From Cytobacillus oceanisediminis 2691 (GTDB taxonomy: Bacteria; Bacillota; Bacilli; Bacillales; Cytobacillaceae), in NCBI RefSeq assembly GCF_000294775.2, contig NZ_CP015506.1, forward strand, positions 1,897,501 to 1,961,500: a stretch of DNA of 64,000 nt. The letters run 5' to 3'. The notes under the pieces were generated by a model. That model ran no database searches and was not told the DNA's origin. It saw only the letters and a list, made by a program, of their open reading frames with translations. Of this stretch, positions 47,818 to 59,007 are shown piece by piece. The translations under genes and the position numbers were made by a program. Every line of letters begins with the position of its first letter. Position 1 is the first letter of the stretch.

Positions 47818-50800
47818 ATGAGCGAACCTTCTAGATTTCAGCTCTTGCTCCAGCAGATGCAGCTAACTGAAGATGCCTTTGTGCAGCACTTTCATGATGC
47901 CCAGATCGAAAGGGTCATAGTCGAAAGACAGTCACGGAAATGGCATTTTTATTTTGCTTTTCCAAAGATTGTGCCTTGCAGTGTATATAGCCGCTTCACA
48001 GATCAGCTGGAAAAGACATTTTCCCATATTGCAGAAATTTCCTACAGCATATCTGTGAAAAATCAGGATTTTACTGAACAGCTTGTTCTTGAATACTGGC
48101 ACAACTGCATCAAAGAAATGGATGGCATGGCGCCCCCGCTCATAAAGCTTCTGAATGAACAGGTTCCTTCTGTTCAGGGCAACAAACTTATCATTAAGGT
48201 CCGAAATGAATTGGAAGGATTGTCTATCAAGAAAAAGTATGCCGGCACTATTTCAGATGTTTTTCAAGTTTTTGGCTTTCCGGCCTTAACAGTTGATACA
48301 GAAGTATCTTCTGAAGGATCCAATGAAGAATATGAAAAATTCATGGAGGCCAAACGCAAAGAAGATCAGGAGCGCGGTCTCCAGGCAGCAATCGAGATGC
48401 AGAAGAAAGAAGCAGAAGCTGAATCAGCAGATCCTTCAGCACCTCAGGGGCCGCTTACAATCGGTCTTACCATTAAGGATGATGCAGATTACCGCAAATT
48501 GATTGATATAGTTGATGAAGAGCGCAGAGTAGCCGTTGAAGGCTATGTGTTTGCTGCTGAAACGAGAGAACTCCGCAGCGGCCGGACACTCTTAACTTTC
48601 AAAATTACTGATTATACCAGCTCCATTCTTGTAAAAATGTTCTCGCGGGACAAAGAGGATGCTGCTTTATTTCAGCATGTGCAAAAAGGTATGTGGCTAA
48701 AGGTCCGAGGCAGCATACAAAACGATACATTTGTACGTGACCTGGTAATGATCGGGAACGATATCAATGAAATTAAACCTATTCAAAGACAGGATACATC
48801 ACCTGCTGAAGAAAAAAGGGTTGAACTTCATCTTCATACACCGATGAGCCAAATGGATGCAGTTTCATCTGTCAGTGCACTTGTTTCACAGGCGAAAAAG
48901 TGGGGACACAAAGCTATTGCCATTACTGATCATGCTGTTGCTCAATCATTCCCTGAAGCCTATGGTGCCGGGAAAAAGAATGATATAAAGATCTTATACG
49001 GAATTGAAGCGAACCTTGTGGATGATGGTGTGCCGATTGCCTATAATGATGCGCATCGCAAGCTTACTGAAGATACGTATGTTGTATTTGACGTTGAGAC
49101 AACAGGCTTATCAGCTGTATATGATACGATCATTGAGCTTGCCGCGGTTAAGATTCATGATGGTGAAATCATTGATCGGTTTGAATCCTTTGCAAACCCT
49201 CATCACCCTTTGTCGGCAACAACGATCAATCTGACTGGAATCACCGATGATCTGGTGGAGAATGCACCGGAAGTGGAAGAGGTACTGAAGAAGTTCCATG
49301 AATGGGCAGGAGATGCTGTTTTAGTAGCTCATAATGCATCCTTCGACATGGGCTTCCTAAATGTAGGCTATAAAAAAATGGGCATAGGCAAAGCGTCTAA
49401 TCCTGTAATAGATACTCTTGAACTTGCACGCTTTCTATATCCGGACATGAAAAATCATCGTCTGAACACGCTTGCCAAAAAGTTCGACGTTGAACTCACC
49501 CAGCATCACCGTGCTATATATGACGCGGAAGCCACAGGTTATCTGCTTCTTAAGATGCTTAAGCATGCAGATGAAAAAGGGATCGAATATCATGATCAAT
49601 TCAATGATAATATGGGTCAGGGAAATGCCTATCAGCGTGCAAGACCAGCGCACTGCACCCTGCTTGCTCAGACAGAAGAAGGCTTGAAAAATATCTTTAA
49701 ACTCGTATCCATCTCGCATCTTGAATATTTTTACAGAGTGCCCCGCATTCCGAGGTCAGTCCTGCAAAAACATCGTGCAGGAATTCTGGTTGGATCGGGA
49801 TGTGACAAAGGCGAAGTTTTTGAAGGCATGATGCAGAAATCTCCAGATGAAGTGGAAGATACAGCGCAATTCTACGATTATCTTGAAGTGCACCCGAAAG
49901 CTGTCTATGCACACCTTTTGGAGCTTGAACTTGTAAGAGATGAAAAAGCGCTGGAAGAGATTATCGGCAATATTGTAAAGCTGGGAGAAAAGCTTGATCT
50001 GCCGGTTGTCGCGACAGGCAATGTACACTACTTGAATCCAAATGATAAAATCTATCGGAAAATCCTTGTTAATTCACAGGGAGGAGCAAATCCTTTGAAT
50101 CGCCATCAGCTCCCGGATGTTCACTTCAGGACTACTAATGAAATGCTTGATGCTTTTTCATTCCTTGGCAAAGACAAAGCGAAGGAAATTGTGGTAGAGA
50201 ATACGAACAGAATAGCGGATATGATTGAAGAAATTAAGCCGATTAAAGATGATTTGTATACACCAAAAATTGAAGGCGCAGATGAAGAAATGCGCAGCAT
50301 GAGTTACGGAATGGCTAGGAAAATCTATGGTGATCCGCTACCTGAGATCGTTGAAGCCCGCCTTGAAAAAGAACTTAAGAGTATTATCGGGCATGGGTTC
50401 GCGGTTATCTATCTGATCTCACATAAGCTTGTAAAAAGATCACTGGATGATGGCTATCTTGTTGGTTCCCGTGGATCAGTCGGCTCCTCTTTTGTTGCGA
50501 CGATGACCGAAATAACTGAAGTAAATCCGCTGCCTCCCCATTACGTTTGCCCGGAATGCAAGACATCCGAGTTTTTCAATGACGGGTCAGTTGGCTCCGG
50601 TTTTGACCTGCCTGATAAAGACTGCCCGAACTGTGGAGCAAAATATAAAAAAGATGGACATGATATCCCGTTCGAAACGTTCCTTGGTTTCAAGGGAGAT
50701 AAGGTTCCCGATATTGACTTGAACTTTTCGGGGGAATACCAGCCGAGGGCACATAACTATACAAAGGTGCTATTCGGGGAGGAATATGTATACCGTGCAG

Positions 50801-52128
50801 GAACAATCGGTACTGTGGCAGACAAAACAGCTTATGGTTATGTCAAAGCATACCAGCAGGATAATAATCTTCAAATCAGGGGTGCCGAAATTGACAGGCT
50901 TGCTTCCGGCTGCACAGGAGTAAAGCGGACAACTGGACAGCACCCTGGCGGTATTATTGTTGTGCCGGATTACATGGATATTTATGATTTTTCGCCTATT
51001 CAGTTCCCTGCTGACGACCGGACATCTGAATGGAAAACGACTCATTTTGACTTCCATTCAATTCACGATAATCTATTAAAACTCGATATACTGGGGCACG
51101 ACGACCCAACCGTCATAAGGATGCTTCAGGATCTTAGCGGTATTGATCCAAAAACGATTCCGACAGATGATCCTGAAGTAATGAAAATTTTTAGCGGGCC
51201 GGAATCACTTGGTGTGACAGAAGAGCAAATCATGTGTAAAACTGGAACACTAGGCATACCGGAATTTGGTACACGATTTGTCCGCCAGATGCTTGAAGAT
51301 ACAAAGCCGACCACTTTCTCAGAACTTGTCCAGATTTCGGGTCTTTCTCATGGTACAGATGTTTGGCTCGGGAATGCCCAGGAATTGATCCATAATAATA
51401 TTTGTAACTTAAGTGAAGTAATCGGGTGCCGCGATGATATTATGGTTTATTTAATCTATCAGGGGCTTGAGCCTGCTTTTGCTTTTAAAATTATGGAATC
51501 GGTTCGTAAGGGTAAAGGCCTGAGCGATGAAATGGAAGCTGAAATGAGAAAGAATGAAGTGCCGGAATGGTATATTGATTCCTGTAAAAAGATTAAATAC
51601 ATGTTCCCTAAAGCCCATGCGGCAGCCTACGTATTAATGGCAGTCCGGATTGCATATTTTAAAGTGCACCATCCGCTTCTTTACTATGCAGCATACTTCA
51701 CTGTTCGTGCAGAGGACTTTGACGTTGATGCCATGGTTAAAGGATCCCAGGCGATACGTTCCCGCATCGAAGAAATCAATGCAAAGGGACTTGATGCTTC
51801 TACGAAAGAAAAAAATCTATTAACTGTAATGGAGCTGGCTTTGGAAATGAACGAAAGGGGCTTTAACTTCCAAAAGGTGGACTTATACCGCTCTAGCGCA
51901 AATGAGTTTATCATTGATGGAAATTCTTTGATACCGCCGTTTAATTCCATTCCAGGATTGGGTACAAACGCAGCATTCAATATTGTTAAAGCAAGGGAAG
52001 AAGGAGAATTCCTATCCAAAGAAGATTTGCAGCAGCGCGGAAAAGTGTCCAAGACGATTATCGAGTATCTGGATAATCACGGCTGCCTTGAATCTCTTCC
52101 TGAACAAAATCAGCTTTCACTATTCTAA
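47818..52128 (+). CDS. polC: DNA polymerase III alpha subunit PolC
   Basis: Replicative polymerase of low-GC Gram-positives (1436 aa). It has N-terminal domains, an OB fold (about 235-320), and a PHP domain interrupted by the DEDD proofreading exonuclease (D425 and E427 in [15 protein letters not shown]). A four-cysteine zinc motif (CPECKTSEF ... CPNCGAKY) follows, then the catalytic core with [12 protein letters not shown] and the C-terminal HhH region. ATG 47818 follows GGGAGAGAG; the ATG at 47803 overlaps it. It has its own promoter and is flanked by two family B repeats. Confidence 0.97.
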   Translation: MSEPSRFQLLLQQMQLTEDAFVQHFHDAQIERVIVERQSRKWHFYFAFPKIVPCSVYSRFTDQLEKTFSHIAEISYSISVKNQDFTEQLVLEYWHNCIKEMDGMAPPLIKLLNEQVPSVQGNKLIIKVRNELEGLSIKKKYAGTISDVFQVFGFPALTVDTEVSSEGSNEEYEKFMEAKRKEDQERGLQAAIEMQKKEAEAESADPSAPQGPLTIGLTIKDDADYRKLIDIVDEERRVAVEGYVFAAETRELRSGRTLLTFKITDYTSSILVKMFSRDKEDAALFQHVQKGMWLKVRGSIQNDTFVRDLVMIGNDINEIKPIQRQDTSPAEEKRVELHLHTPMSQMDAVSSVSALVSQAKKWGHKAIAITDHAVAQSFPEAYGAGKKNDIKILYGIEANLVDDGVPIAYNDAHRKLTEDTYVVFDVETTGLSAVYDTIIELAAVKIHDGEIIDRFESFANPHHPLSATTINLTGITDDLVENAPEVEEVLKKFHEWAGDAVLVAHNASFDMGFLNVGYKKMGIGKASNPVIDTLELARFLYPDMKNHRLNTLAKKFDVELTQHHRAIYDAEATGYLLLKMLKHADEKGIEYHDQFNDNMGQGNAYQRARPAHCTLLAQTEEGLKNIFKLVSISHLEYFYRVPRIPRSVLQKHRAGILVGSGCDKGEVFEGMMQKSPDEVEDTAQFYDYLEVHPKAVYAHLLELELVRDEKALEEIIGNIVKLGEKLDLPVVATGNVHYLNPNDKIYRKILVNSQGGANPLNRHQLPDVHFRTTNEMLDAFSFLGKDKAKEIVVENTNRIADMIEEIKPIKDDLYTPKIEGADEEMRSMSYGMARKIYGDPLPEIVEARLEKELKSIIGHGFAVIYLISHKLVKRSLDDGYLVGSRGSVGSSFVATMTEITEVNPLPPHYVCPECKTSEFFNDGSVGSGFDLPDKDCPNCGAKYKKDGHDIPFETFLGFKGDKVPDIDLNFSGEYQPRAHNYTKVLFGEEYVYRAGTIGTVADKTAYGYVKAYQQDNNLQIRGAEIDRLASGCTGVKRTTGQHPGGIIVVPDYMDIYDFSPIQFPADDRTSEWKTTHFDFHSIHDNLLKLDILGHDDPTVIRMLQDLSGIDPKTIPTDDPEVMKIFSGPESLGVTEEQIMCKTGTLGIPEFGTRFVRQMLEDTKPTTFSELVQISGLSHGTDVWLGNAQELIHNNICNLSEVIGCRDDIMVYLIYQGLEPAFAFKIMESVRKGKGLSDEMEAEMRKNEVPEWYIDSCKKIKYMFPKAHAAAYVLMAVRIAYFKVHHPLLYYAAYFTVRAEDFDVDAMVKGSQAIRSRIEEINAKGLDASTKEKNLLTVMELALEMNERGFNFQKVDLYRSSANEFIIDGNSLIPPFNSIPGLGTNAAFNIVKAREEGEFLSKEDLQQRGKVSKTIIEYLDNHGCLESLPEQNQLSLF

Positions 52129-52178
52129 AAAAGAGGGCAGGCAAATGGTCCGCCCCCTTCTGCTGACAGCTATTCCAT

Positions 52179-52207
52179 TTGCATAAAAAAATTGGTTATG
52201 GTATAGT
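52179..52207 (+). promoter_or_regulatory. rimP-nusA-infB operon promoter
   Basis: TTGCAT (52179-52184), 17-nt spacer ending TGG, TATAGT (52202-52207): near-consensus with an extended -10. The leader would be about 325 nt and contains the hairpin at 52242-52267 and repeat B2. Confidence 0.7.
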
Positions 52208-52241
52208 TTTATTGGAAATACTAAGAATAACTCTCGCAAAA

Positions 52242-52267
52242 GGAAGAGTGGGGCAACCCACTCTTTC
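52242..52267 (+). promoter_or_regulatory. rimP leader hairpin with GCAA tetraloop
   Basis: Eleven-base-pair stem GGAAGAGTGGG / CCCACTCTTTC closing a GCAA (GNRA) tetraloop, about 35 nt into the predicted nus operon transcript. The 3' side is only moderately T-rich, with TTTTTT 13 nt further on (52281-52286). It could be an attenuator, a NusA-responsive pause site or a stabilising 5' element. Confidence 0.5.
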
Positions 52268-52332
52268 GTGTTGTGTACGGTTTTTTCCTGAAGATTGTTT
52301 TCGTAAGTTTTGTTGCTTTTTGTATATTATTT

Positions 52333-52430
52333 GCTGAGTTGATTGTAGCGGAAGGTGCGAAGACTTATGCGGGAGAGGCTCACCGCCCGCCACGCGGTTC
52401 GCTGAGCAGCCTGGAGCGAAAATCAAAGGA
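52333..52430 (+). repeat. family B repeat, copy B2, downstream of polC
   Basis: Starts GCTGAGTTGATTGTAGCGGA and ends CTGGAGCGAAAATCAAAGGA. It has the same orientation and left end as B1, but is shorter and lacks the internal insertion. GC-rich interior CACCGCCCGCCACGCGG. Confidence 0.78.
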
Positions 52431-52540
52431 CAATATAGATAGATGAAAAACAACAATATATCCGAAAAAGTCTTCCTGTATATCAAAATAAAACTTTTGT
52501 AAAACAAGAGCTAAGAATCCAGTAAAAAGGAGGGAAATGA

Positions 52541-53008
52541 ATGAGCAAAGTGACTGAAACGGTGGAACAACTGGTCACCCCTATTGTGGATGAACTTAAT
52601 TTAGAATTAGTCGACATTGAATATGTAAAAGAAGGGAAAGACTGGTTCCTTCGCGTATTTATTGATAAAGAAACTGGTGTTGATATCGAGGAATGCGGAA
52701 CGGTCAGTGAAAGGCTTAGTGAAAAGCTTGATGCTGAAGATCCGATTCCTTACAACTATTTCTTGGAAGTTTCATCGCCGGGAGCTGAACGCCCTCTAAA
52801 GAAAGACAGTGATTTTGTTAAGGCAGTTGGCAAGAATGTTTTCATAAAAACATACGAGCCGATTGATGGAGAAAAGACGTTCGAAGGTGTATTAACCCAA
52901 TTTGACGGGGAGACCGTTACGGTTGAAGTGACAATCAAAACAAGGAAGAAAAGGATCGAAATTCCTTATGAGAAGGTAGCGAATGCCCGTTTAGCCGTTG
53001 TTTTCTAA
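52541..53008 (+). CDS. rimP: ribosome maturation factor RimP
   Basis: 30S assembly factor (155 aa). N-terminal domain [41 protein letters not shown]-type and [15 protein letters not shown] are diagnostic. AAAGGAGGG lies before the ATG. First gene of the nusA-infB operon. Confidence 0.96.
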   Translation: MSKVTETVEQLVTPIVDELNLELVDIEYVKEGKDWFLRVFIDKETGVDIEECGTVSERLSEKLDAEDPIPYNYFLEVSSPGAERPLKKDSDFVKAVGKNVFIKTYEPIDGEKTFEGVLTQFDGETVTVEVTIKTRKKRIEIPYEKVANARLAVVF

Positions 53009-53035
53009 TGACGGCTGATTGCGGGCTTGCTTATT

Positions 53036-53168
53036 AAGAAAAGCGTAAGCGTCTTGCCCACGAAGGAACGCAGACTAAGAGCGCCGTGTCCTGTGGCAAC
53101 GTCTGCATGACCCTCATCCTGGGGCCTCACCTCGAGGGGGGAGGCAGCTTGAGCTAGACAGTTATTGA
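53036..53168 (-). repeat. family A palindromic repeat, long inverted copy A3, between rimP and nusA
   Basis: On the minus strand it runs from CAATAACTGTCTAGCTCAAG to CGCTTACGCTTTTCTT. The interior is longer than in A1/A2 and contains its own hairpin with arms GCAGAC and GTCTGC. It lies inside the nusA operon. Confidence 0.85.
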
Positions 53169-53267
53169 CGTTCAAAAACCAATACTTACTTGTCTTATTA
53201 ATTAAAGCAAATTGCTACTTTAGAGTTGATCATTTTTATAAGAGAAATAAAGGGGGATATAAATCTC

Positions 53268-54425
53268 ATGAGCAGTGAACTTTTGGATGCTCTGACATTG
53301 CTTGAGAAAGAAAAAGGCATTTCTCGCGATGTGATTATCGAAGCAATTGAAGCTGCATTGGTGTCAGCCTACCGCAGAAACTTTAACCAGGCACAGAATG
53401 TGCGCATTGATTTAAACCTAGGAAACGGAACGATGAGAGTCTTTGCACGCAAAGAGGTAGTGGATGAAGTATTTGATCCGCGTCTTGAAATTTCAGTTGA
53501 AGATGCTCAAAAGATCAACCCGAACTACCAGGTGGAAGATGTCGTCGAAATGGAAGTAACTCCTAAGGACTTTGGGCGCATTGCTGCCCAAACGGCCAAA
53601 CAGGTTGTTACACAGCGTGTCCGTGAAGCGGAGAGAGGCATCATTTATTCTGAATTTATTGACCGTGAAGAAGATATCATGACGGGAATTGTTCAGCGTA
53701 CAGATCCTAAGTTCATCTATGTGAGCCTTGGAAAGATTGAAGCAATCCTTCCGGCGAACGAACAAATGCCAAATGAGCGTTATCAGCCCCATGACCGCAT
53801 TAAAGTCTTTATTACAAAAGTAGAAAAGACAACAAAAGGACCACAAATCTTTGTTAGCAGAACGCATCCTGGTCTGCTGAAGAGATTATTTGAAATTGAA
53901 GTTCCAGAAATTTATGATGGAACTGTTGAAATCAAATCTGTTGCGCGTGAAGCAGGGGACCGTTCTAAGATCTCCGTACATTCAGACAATGAAGAAGTAG
54001 ATCCGGTAGGTTCATGTGTAGGCCCTAAGGGAACACGTGTACAGGCGGTAGTAAATGAGCTTAAGGGCGAAAAAATTGATATTGTAAAGTGGTCTTCAGA
54101 TCCGGTAGTTTTCGTTGCAAATGCACTTAGTCCTTCAAAGGTGCTTGACGTAATCGTAAATGAAGATGACAAAGCAACAACAGTTGTAGTCCCGGATTAT
54201 CAGCTATCCCTGGCAATCGGAAAGCGCGGCCAGAATGCAAGACTTGCAGCCAAGCTTACAGGCTGGAAAATTGATATCAAATCAGAAACAGATGCCCGTG
54301 AAGCCGGAATTTATCCGCGGGATGAAACACTGTTGAACTTTGATAATGATGGTTACGAAAACGAAGACTACGAAAATGATGCAGACTTCGATTTTCAGGA
54401 TAATCTTTTAGAGGGAAAAGAATAG
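53268..54425 (+). CDS. nusA: transcription termination/antitermination factor NusA
   Basis: RNA-polymerase-binding pausing factor (385 aa). N-terminal domain [27 protein letters not shown], then S1 (about 135-200) and two KH domains ([21 protein letters not shown] and [20 protein letters not shown]). It lacks the C-terminal acidic repeats of E. coli NusA, as in other Firmicutes. ATG 53268 follows AAAGGGGGA; the ATG at 53226 has no ribosome-binding site. Confidence 0.98.
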   Translation: MSSELLDALTLLEKEKGISRDVIIEAIEAALVSAYRRNFNQAQNVRIDLNLGNGTMRVFARKEVVDEVFDPRLEISVEDAQKINPNYQVEDVVEMEVTPKDFGRIAAQTAKQVVTQRVREAERGIIYSEFIDREEDIMTGIVQRTDPKFIYVSLGKIEAILPANEQMPNERYQPHDRIKVFITKVEKTTKGPQIFVSRTHPGLLKRLFEIEVPEIYDGTVEIKSVAREAGDRSKISVHSDNEEVDPVGSCVGPKGTRVQAVVNELKGEKIDIVKWSSDPVVFVANALSPSKVLDVIVNEDDKATTVVVPDYQLSLAIGKRGQNARLAAKLTGWKIDIKSETDAREAGIYPRDETLLNFDNDGYENEDYENDADFDFQDNLLEGKE

Positions 54426-54442
54426 GGAAGAGGTGAATGATC

Positions 54443-54727
54443 GTGAACAATCGTAAAAAAGTTCCTTTGCGAAAATGTGTCGCTACCGGTGAAATGAGGC
54501 CGAAAAAAGAACTCGTTCGCATCGTTCGCTCCAAAGAAGGGGAAGTATCTGTAGACCCGACCGGAAAAAAATCAGGGCGCGGGGCTTATCTTTCCAAAGA
54601 AAAGGAAGCAGTTTTATTAGCAAAGAAAAAGAATATCTTAGCCAATCATTTAGAAGTTTCCATAGATGATGCTATCTATGAAGAACTCTTGGAGTTAATA
54701 GAGAAGGAGAAACGGCAATCCAAATGA
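54443..54727 (+). CDS. rnpM: RNase P modulator RnpM (YlxR)
   Basis: Small basic RNA-binding protein (94 aa, DUF448) with the signature [25 protein letters not shown] and [16 protein letters not shown]. subtilis YlxR is reported to bind RNase P RNA and modulate its activity. I place the start at GTG 54443, 7 nt after AGAGGTGA. The ATG at 54437 nearly touches that site. It overlaps ylxQ by 4 nt. Confidence 0.9.
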   Translation: MNNRKKVPLRKCVATGEMRPKKELVRIVRSKEGEVSVDPTGKKSGRGAYLSKEKEAVLLAKKKNILANHLEVSIDDAIYEELLELIEKEKRQSK

Positions 54728-55026
54728 ACTCAAATCAATGGATGTCATTGCTTGGCTTAGCCAATCGGGCACGGAAAATTACTTCGGGAGAAGAGCTTGC
54801 TGTTAAAGAGATCAGAAATGGCAAAGCAAAGCTTGTTTTGCTGTCTGCAGATGCATCCGCAAATACGGCAAAGAAAGTTACAGATAAATGTAAATCATTC
54901 GGGGTTCCTTATAAGCTGATTCAAAACCGGGAAATGCTTGGTAAGGCTATAGGGAAGGAAGCCCGCGTTGTTGTGGCAGTGTTAGATGCCGGATTTGCAA
55001 AAAAGCTGTTAACGTTGCTCGATTAA
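54724..55026 (+). CDS. ylxQ: L7Ae-family ribosomal protein YlxQ
   Basis: 100-residue L7Ae/L30e-fold protein ([20 protein letters not shown]) that binds kink-turn RNA. It overlaps the end of rnpM and precedes infB, the conserved nus operon order. The precise cellular target is not certain. Confidence 0.93.
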   Translation: MNSNQWMSLLGLANRARKITSGEELAVKEIRNGKAKLVLLSADASANTAKKVTDKCKSFGVPYKLIQNREMLGKAIGKEARVVVAVLDAGFAKKLLTLLD

Positions 55027-55045
55027 TACTAGCGGGGGTGAAAGT

Positions 55046-57283
55046 ATGAGTAAAATGCGCGTATATGAATATGCGAAAAAACATAACATTTCAAGCAAGG
55101 ATGTTATTACAAAATTAAAAGACATGAATATTGAGGTTTCCAATCATATGACTACGATTGAGCCGGCTGCAGTCCAGAAACTTGACGGCATCTTTATCAA
55201 GAATGACAGCCAGTCTCAAAAACAGAGCAAACCTCAAAACCAGCAAAAACCGCAAGGGAATCAAAAACCAGCTTCAAATAATAGTGCTGCCAGTTCAACA
55301 GCTGTTAAAGGCAAGCCCCAGAATAAACCAGGTGAAAACAGAAACCAGGGGCAGGGCAGCCAGTCCAGCAATAACCGGGGCAATAACAACAACAATAGAA
55401 ACAATAATAACAACAATAGAAGCAACAATAACAACAACCGAAACAATAACAGAAACAACAATAAGAATAAAAACAACAAAGGCAAACAGCAGCAGACTTT
55501 TGTGGCCCCAGCTCCTAAAAAAGTGAAGGAGCTTCCTTCAAAAATTACTTTCAGCGAATCACTGACTGTAGCGGAACTGGCAAAGAAGCTTCACCGCGAA
55601 CCTTCTGAAATCATTAAAAAGTTATTCATGCTGGGTGTTATGGCAACCATTAACCAGGATCTTGACAAAGATGCCATTGAGCTGATTGCAGGTGAATATG
55701 GTGTAGAAGTAGAAGAAGAGGTGCTGGTCGATACAACCGATCTTGAAGTATACTTCACAGAAGATGAAAATGCCGAACTAGTGGAACGTCCATCTGTTGT
55801 AACCATCATGGGACACGTTGACCATGGTAAAACAACATTGCTAGACTCCATCCGCAACACGAAAGTAACAGCGGGAGAAGCTGGCGGGATCACACAGCAT
55901 ATCGGAGCTTATCAAGTTGAAGAGAACGGCAAAAAGATAACCTTCCTTGATACTCCTGGACACGCAGCGTTTACGACTATGCGTGCCCGCGGTGCGAAAA
56001 TTACCGATATTACAATTCTCGTTGTTGCAGCAGATGATGGTGTTATGCCGCAAACGGTTGAAGCAATCAACCATGCAAAAGCAGCAGAAGTGCCAATCAT
56101 TGTGGCTGTTAACAAAATGGATAAGGAAGCAGCAAATCCTGACCGTGTCATGCAGGAACTGACTGAACATAACCTAGTTCCTGAGGCATGGGGCGGAGAC
56201 ACAATTTTTGTTCCAATCTCTGCTATAAAAGGCGATGGAATTGATGAACTGCTTGAAATGATTCTTCTTGTAGGTGAAGTGGAAGAATACAAGGCTAATC
56301 CTGACCGCAATGCCGTTGGTACAGTTATCGAAGCACAGCTTGACAAAGGACGCGGTTCAGTTGCGACTCTGCTTGTGCAAAACGGTACATTGAAAGTAGG
56401 AGATCCAATCGTTGTCGGCAACACATTTGGACGTGTCCGTGCAATGGTTAATGATCTTGGCCGCCGGGTGAAAACTGCCGGACCTTCAACACCTGTTGAA
56501 ATTACAGGTCTTAACGATGTTCCTCAAGCTGGTGACCGCTTTGCTGTACTTGATGATGAAAAGACAGCCCGCCAGATTGGTGAAGCTCGTGCCCAGCAGG
56601 CATTGCAGGCCCAAAGAAACGAAAAAACACGCGTAAGTCTTGATAACTTGTTTGAACATATGAAACAAGGGGAAATGAAAGACTTAAACATCGTTGTTAA
56701 AGCGGATGTTCAAGGTTCAGCGGAAGCATTAACTGCTGCGCTTCATAAAATAGATGTAGAGGGTGTTAATGTTCGTATCCTTCATACAGGTGTCGGTGCC
56801 ATTAATGAGTCTGACATCACTTTAGCTGCAGCTTTCAATGCTATTGTCATCGGATTTAATGTACGTCCTGACAATAATGCAAAACGTGCAGCAGAAGCTG
56901 AAGATGTGGATATCCGTCTGCACCGCATCATCTACAAAGTAATTGAGGAAATTGAACTGGCGATGCAGGGTATGCTTGACCCTGAGTTCGAAGAAAAAAT
57001 CATCGGCCAGGCCGAAGTACGCCAGACATTCAAAGTTTCAAAAATCGGTACCATTGCAGGTTCGTATGTCACAGACGGAAAAATCACTCGTGACAGCGGT
57101 GTCCGCTTAATCCGCGATGGAGTTGTTATTTTTGAAGGGGAAGTTGATGCTCTTAAGCGATTCAAAGATGACGCTAAAGAAGTAGCTCAAGGCTATGAAT
57201 GCGGTATTACCATCAAAAACTTCAATGACGTTAAAGAAGGCGACGTTATCGAAGCATATATTATGGAAGAAGTGGAACGTTAA
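55046..57283 (+). CDS. infB: translation initiation factor IF-2
   Basis: GTPase that places initiator tRNA on the ribosome (745 aa). An N-terminal IF2_N domain (about 1-55) is followed by a very Asn-rich linker (about residues 70-150, many NNNNNR units) and a second IF2_N-like domain (about 170-220). G-domain motifs are GHVDHGKTT (G256 to T264), DTPGH and NKMD. Domains II, III and IV complete the protein. GGGGGTG before the ATG. The linker is of low complexity and probably disordered. Confidence 0.98.
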   Translation: MSKMRVYEYAKKHNISSKDVITKLKDMNIEVSNHMTTIEPAAVQKLDGIFIKNDSQSQKQSKPQNQQKPQGNQKPASNNSAASSTAVKGKPQNKPGENRNQGQGSQSSNNRGNNNNNRNNNNNNRSNNNNNRNNNRNNNKNKNNKGKQQQTFVAPAPKKVKELPSKITFSESLTVAELAKKLHREPSEIIKKLFMLGVMATINQDLDKDAIELIAGEYGVEVEEEVLVDTTDLEVYFTEDENAELVERPSVVTIMGHVDHGKTTLLDSIRNTKVTAGEAGGITQHIGAYQVEENGKKITFLDTPGHAAFTTMRARGAKITDITILVVAADDGVMPQTVEAINHAKAAEVPIIVAVNKMDKEAANPDRVMQELTEHNLVPEAWGGDTIFVPISAIKGDGIDELLEMILLVGEVEEYKANPDRNAVGTVIEAQLDKGRGSVATLLVQNGTLKVGDPIVVGNTFGRVRAMVNDLGRRVKTAGPSTPVEITGLNDVPQAGDRFAVLDDEKTARQIGEARAQQALQAQRNEKTRVSLDNLFEHMKQGEMKDLNIVVKADVQGSAEALTAALHKIDVEGVNVRILHTGVGAINESDITLAAAFNAIVIGFNVRPDNNAKRAAEAEDVDIRLHRIIYKVIEEIELAMQGMLDPEFEEKIIGQAEVRQTFKVSKIGTIAGSYVTDGKITRDSGVRLIRDGVVIFEGEVDALKRFKDDAKEVAQGYECGITIKNFNDVKEGDVIEAYIMEEVER

Positions 57284-57564
57284 TGATAATTGGGCTTGCA
57301 GCCTGTGAATGTATCATTTATGACACACATTCTTTGAAAGAGAAACGGGCTGTTTTGCAGCGGATTCTCACCCGGCTGAAGCAAAGATACAATGTATCTG
57401 TATCTGAGGTGGACTATCAGGACCTATGGCAGCGGACAAAAATTGCCATTGTGGCCGTTTCGTCCACCCAGGTTTCAACGGAACACGAGCTGCAAAATGC
57501 GCTTAAGATGATTGATTCGTTCCCGGAAATAGAACGGACAATTACAGATTTAGAGTGGCTTTAA
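57283..57564 (+). CDS. ylxP: YlxP, DUF503 family protein
   Basis: 93-residue protein of the DUF503 family (HSLKEKRAVLQRILTRLKQRYNVSVSEVDYQDLWQRTKIAIV). It has a ferredoxin-like alpha-beta appearance and no established function. It overlaps the infB stop by 1 nt and precedes rbfA by 16 nt, so a role in ribosome assembly is plausible. Confidence 0.93.
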   Translation: MIIGLAACECIIYDTHSLKEKRAVLQRILTRLKQRYNVSVSEVDYQDLWQRTKIAIVAVSSTQVSTEHELQNALKMIDSFPEIERTITDLEWL

Positions 57565-57580
57565 GAAGAGGTGATATAGA

Positions 57581-57961
57581 ATGAGCCTTAGAGCAAATCG
57601 AGTTGGAGAACAAATGAAAAAAGAACTGGGCGAAATCATCGGCAGGAAAATAAAGGACCCGCGGGTTGGATTTGTAACAGTCACCGATGTTCAAGTTACT
57701 GGGGATCTCCAGCAGGCAACCGTATTTATCTCAGTTCTGGGTGATGAGGAACAAAGGGAAAATACGCTTCGGGGTCTGGCTAAAGCAAAAGGCTTTATCC
57801 GATCTGAAATTGGCCAGCGAATCCGGCTGAGAAAAACGCCGGAAATTCTTTTCGAATTTGATGAATCAATCGACTACGGAAACCGTATAGAATCATTGCT
57901 CCATCAAATTCAGGACGAAGGCCGTTCCAAAGATGAGGATCGCTCCAATGAAGAAGAATAA
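57581..57961 (+). CDS. rbfA: ribosome-binding factor A
   Basis: KH-like 30S maturation factor (126 aa). Motifs [38 protein letters not shown] and the C-terminal [18 protein letters not shown] are typical. Last gene before the terminator at 57965. Confidence 0.97.
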   Translation: MSLRANRVGEQMKKELGEIIGRKIKDPRVGFVTVTDVQVTGDLQQATVFISVLGDEEQRENTLRGLAKAKGFIRSEIGQRIRLRKTPEILFEFDESIDYGNRIESLLHQIQDEGRSKDEDRSNEEE

Positions 57962-57964
57962 TGG

Positions 57965-57997
57965 AATGGATAGACATTTTGTCTATCCATTTTTTTC
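57965..57997 (+). terminator. terminator between rbfA and truB
   Basis: Ten-to-eleven-base-pair perfect stem ATGGATAGAC / GTCTATCCAT with loop ATTTT and seven Ts. Only 28 nt remain before the truB start. Confidence 0.92.
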
Positions 57998-58024
57998 TAA
58001 TTACAAGACAAGGTGGTACATGAT

Positions 58025-58942
58025 ATGGAAGGAATTTTGCCGCTTTTTAAACCTAAAGGAATGACATCCCATGATTGTGTCTTTAAGCTTCGGAAGATTT
58101 TGCGGATGAAAAAAATCGGCCACACTGGCACACTCGATCCAGACGTAACTGGTGTACTCCCAATCTGCCTTGGGAGGGCAACAAAGGTGGCTGAATACAT
58201 AACAGATGCTGGAAAGTCATATGAGGGAGAAGTCACAATAGGCTTTTCTACGACAACAGAAGATGCATCAGGAGAAGTCGTGGAGAGAAAAGATGTTACA
58301 GCACCTATTGCCAGAAATCAAATAATGGATGCACTTCAAAGTCTGACCGGGGAAATTACTCAGACACCTCCTATGTTTTCAGCAGTAAAAGTGAATGGGA
58401 AACGCCTCTATGAATATGCAAGACAGGGAATAGAAGTAGAACGACCGTCCAGGAAAGTTACTATTTACTCTATCGAACTGCTCGATGGCAGAAAAATGTT
58501 TGAGGGTGAGAATATTACCTTCCGTTTCCGTGTAGCCTGCAGCAAAGGAACATATATACGTACTCTTGCTGTCATGATTGGAAGTGAACTTGGATACCCT
58601 GCTCATATGTCTGAGCTGGTCAGAATCCAGTCTGCCTCATTGACACTTGATGATTGCCTGACTTTTGAAGAAATAGAAGAAAGAGTGGAGAAGGGGACAA
58701 TGGACGAGGTTCTTCGTCCTATGGAAGCCGCGCTTTCTCATTTGCCGAAATTTCAAATAAGTGATAAAGTAGCAGAGAAAGTAAAAAATGGGGCTGTATT
58801 AACTATCCCTGATCATTTGCATAACACTAAAGGGCCAATTGCAGTGGAAACAGAGGCAGGCCTCGTGCTGGCTATCTATGAGCATCATCCGCGCAAACCT
58901 GGGATGATGAAGCCAGTAAAGGTGTTAAGAAATGATCAATAA
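58025..58942 (+). CDS. truB: tRNA pseudouridine-55 synthase
   Basis: Isomerises U55 in the tRNA T-loop (305 aa). The catalytic D38 is in HTGTLDPDVTGVLP; the opening GILPLFKPKGMTSHD and KGTYIRTLAVMIG are family markers. ATG 58025 is 8 nt after AAGGTGG (58010-58016), whereas the in-frame GTG at 58013 lies within it. The gene stands directly after a strong terminator with no room for a conventional promoter. Confidence 0.97.
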   Translation: MEGILPLFKPKGMTSHDCVFKLRKILRMKKIGHTGTLDPDVTGVLPICLGRATKVAEYITDAGKSYEGEVTIGFSTTTEDASGEVVERKDVTAPIARNQIMDALQSLTGEITQTPPMFSAVKVNGKRLYEYARQGIEVERPSRKVTIYSIELLDGRKMFEGENITFRFRVACSKGTYIRTLAVMIGSELGYPAHMSELVRIQSASLTLDDCLTFEEIEERVEKGTMDEVLRPMEAALSHLPKFQISDKVAEKVKNGAVLTIPDHLHNTKGPIAVETEAGLVLAIYEHHPRKPGMMKPVKVLRNDQ

Positions 58943-59007
58943 GCACTAGTTAAAAAGCTGTGCATTTTTATAGGTCCAGGCTCTGTAGAAAAAGGTGAAT
59001 CAATAAT

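Noticed and set aside
55380-55470. Tandem AAC/AAT tract as a possible CRISPR or VNTR array
   Set aside because: It lies within the infB reading frame and encodes the Asn-rich linker. There are no spacers and no regular unit length.
55261-55485. Minus-strand Leu-rich 74-residue ORF
   Set aside because: It is the antisense of the Asn-rich IF-2 linker; poly-Leu arises from AAC/AAT repeats. No ribosome-binding site or promoter.
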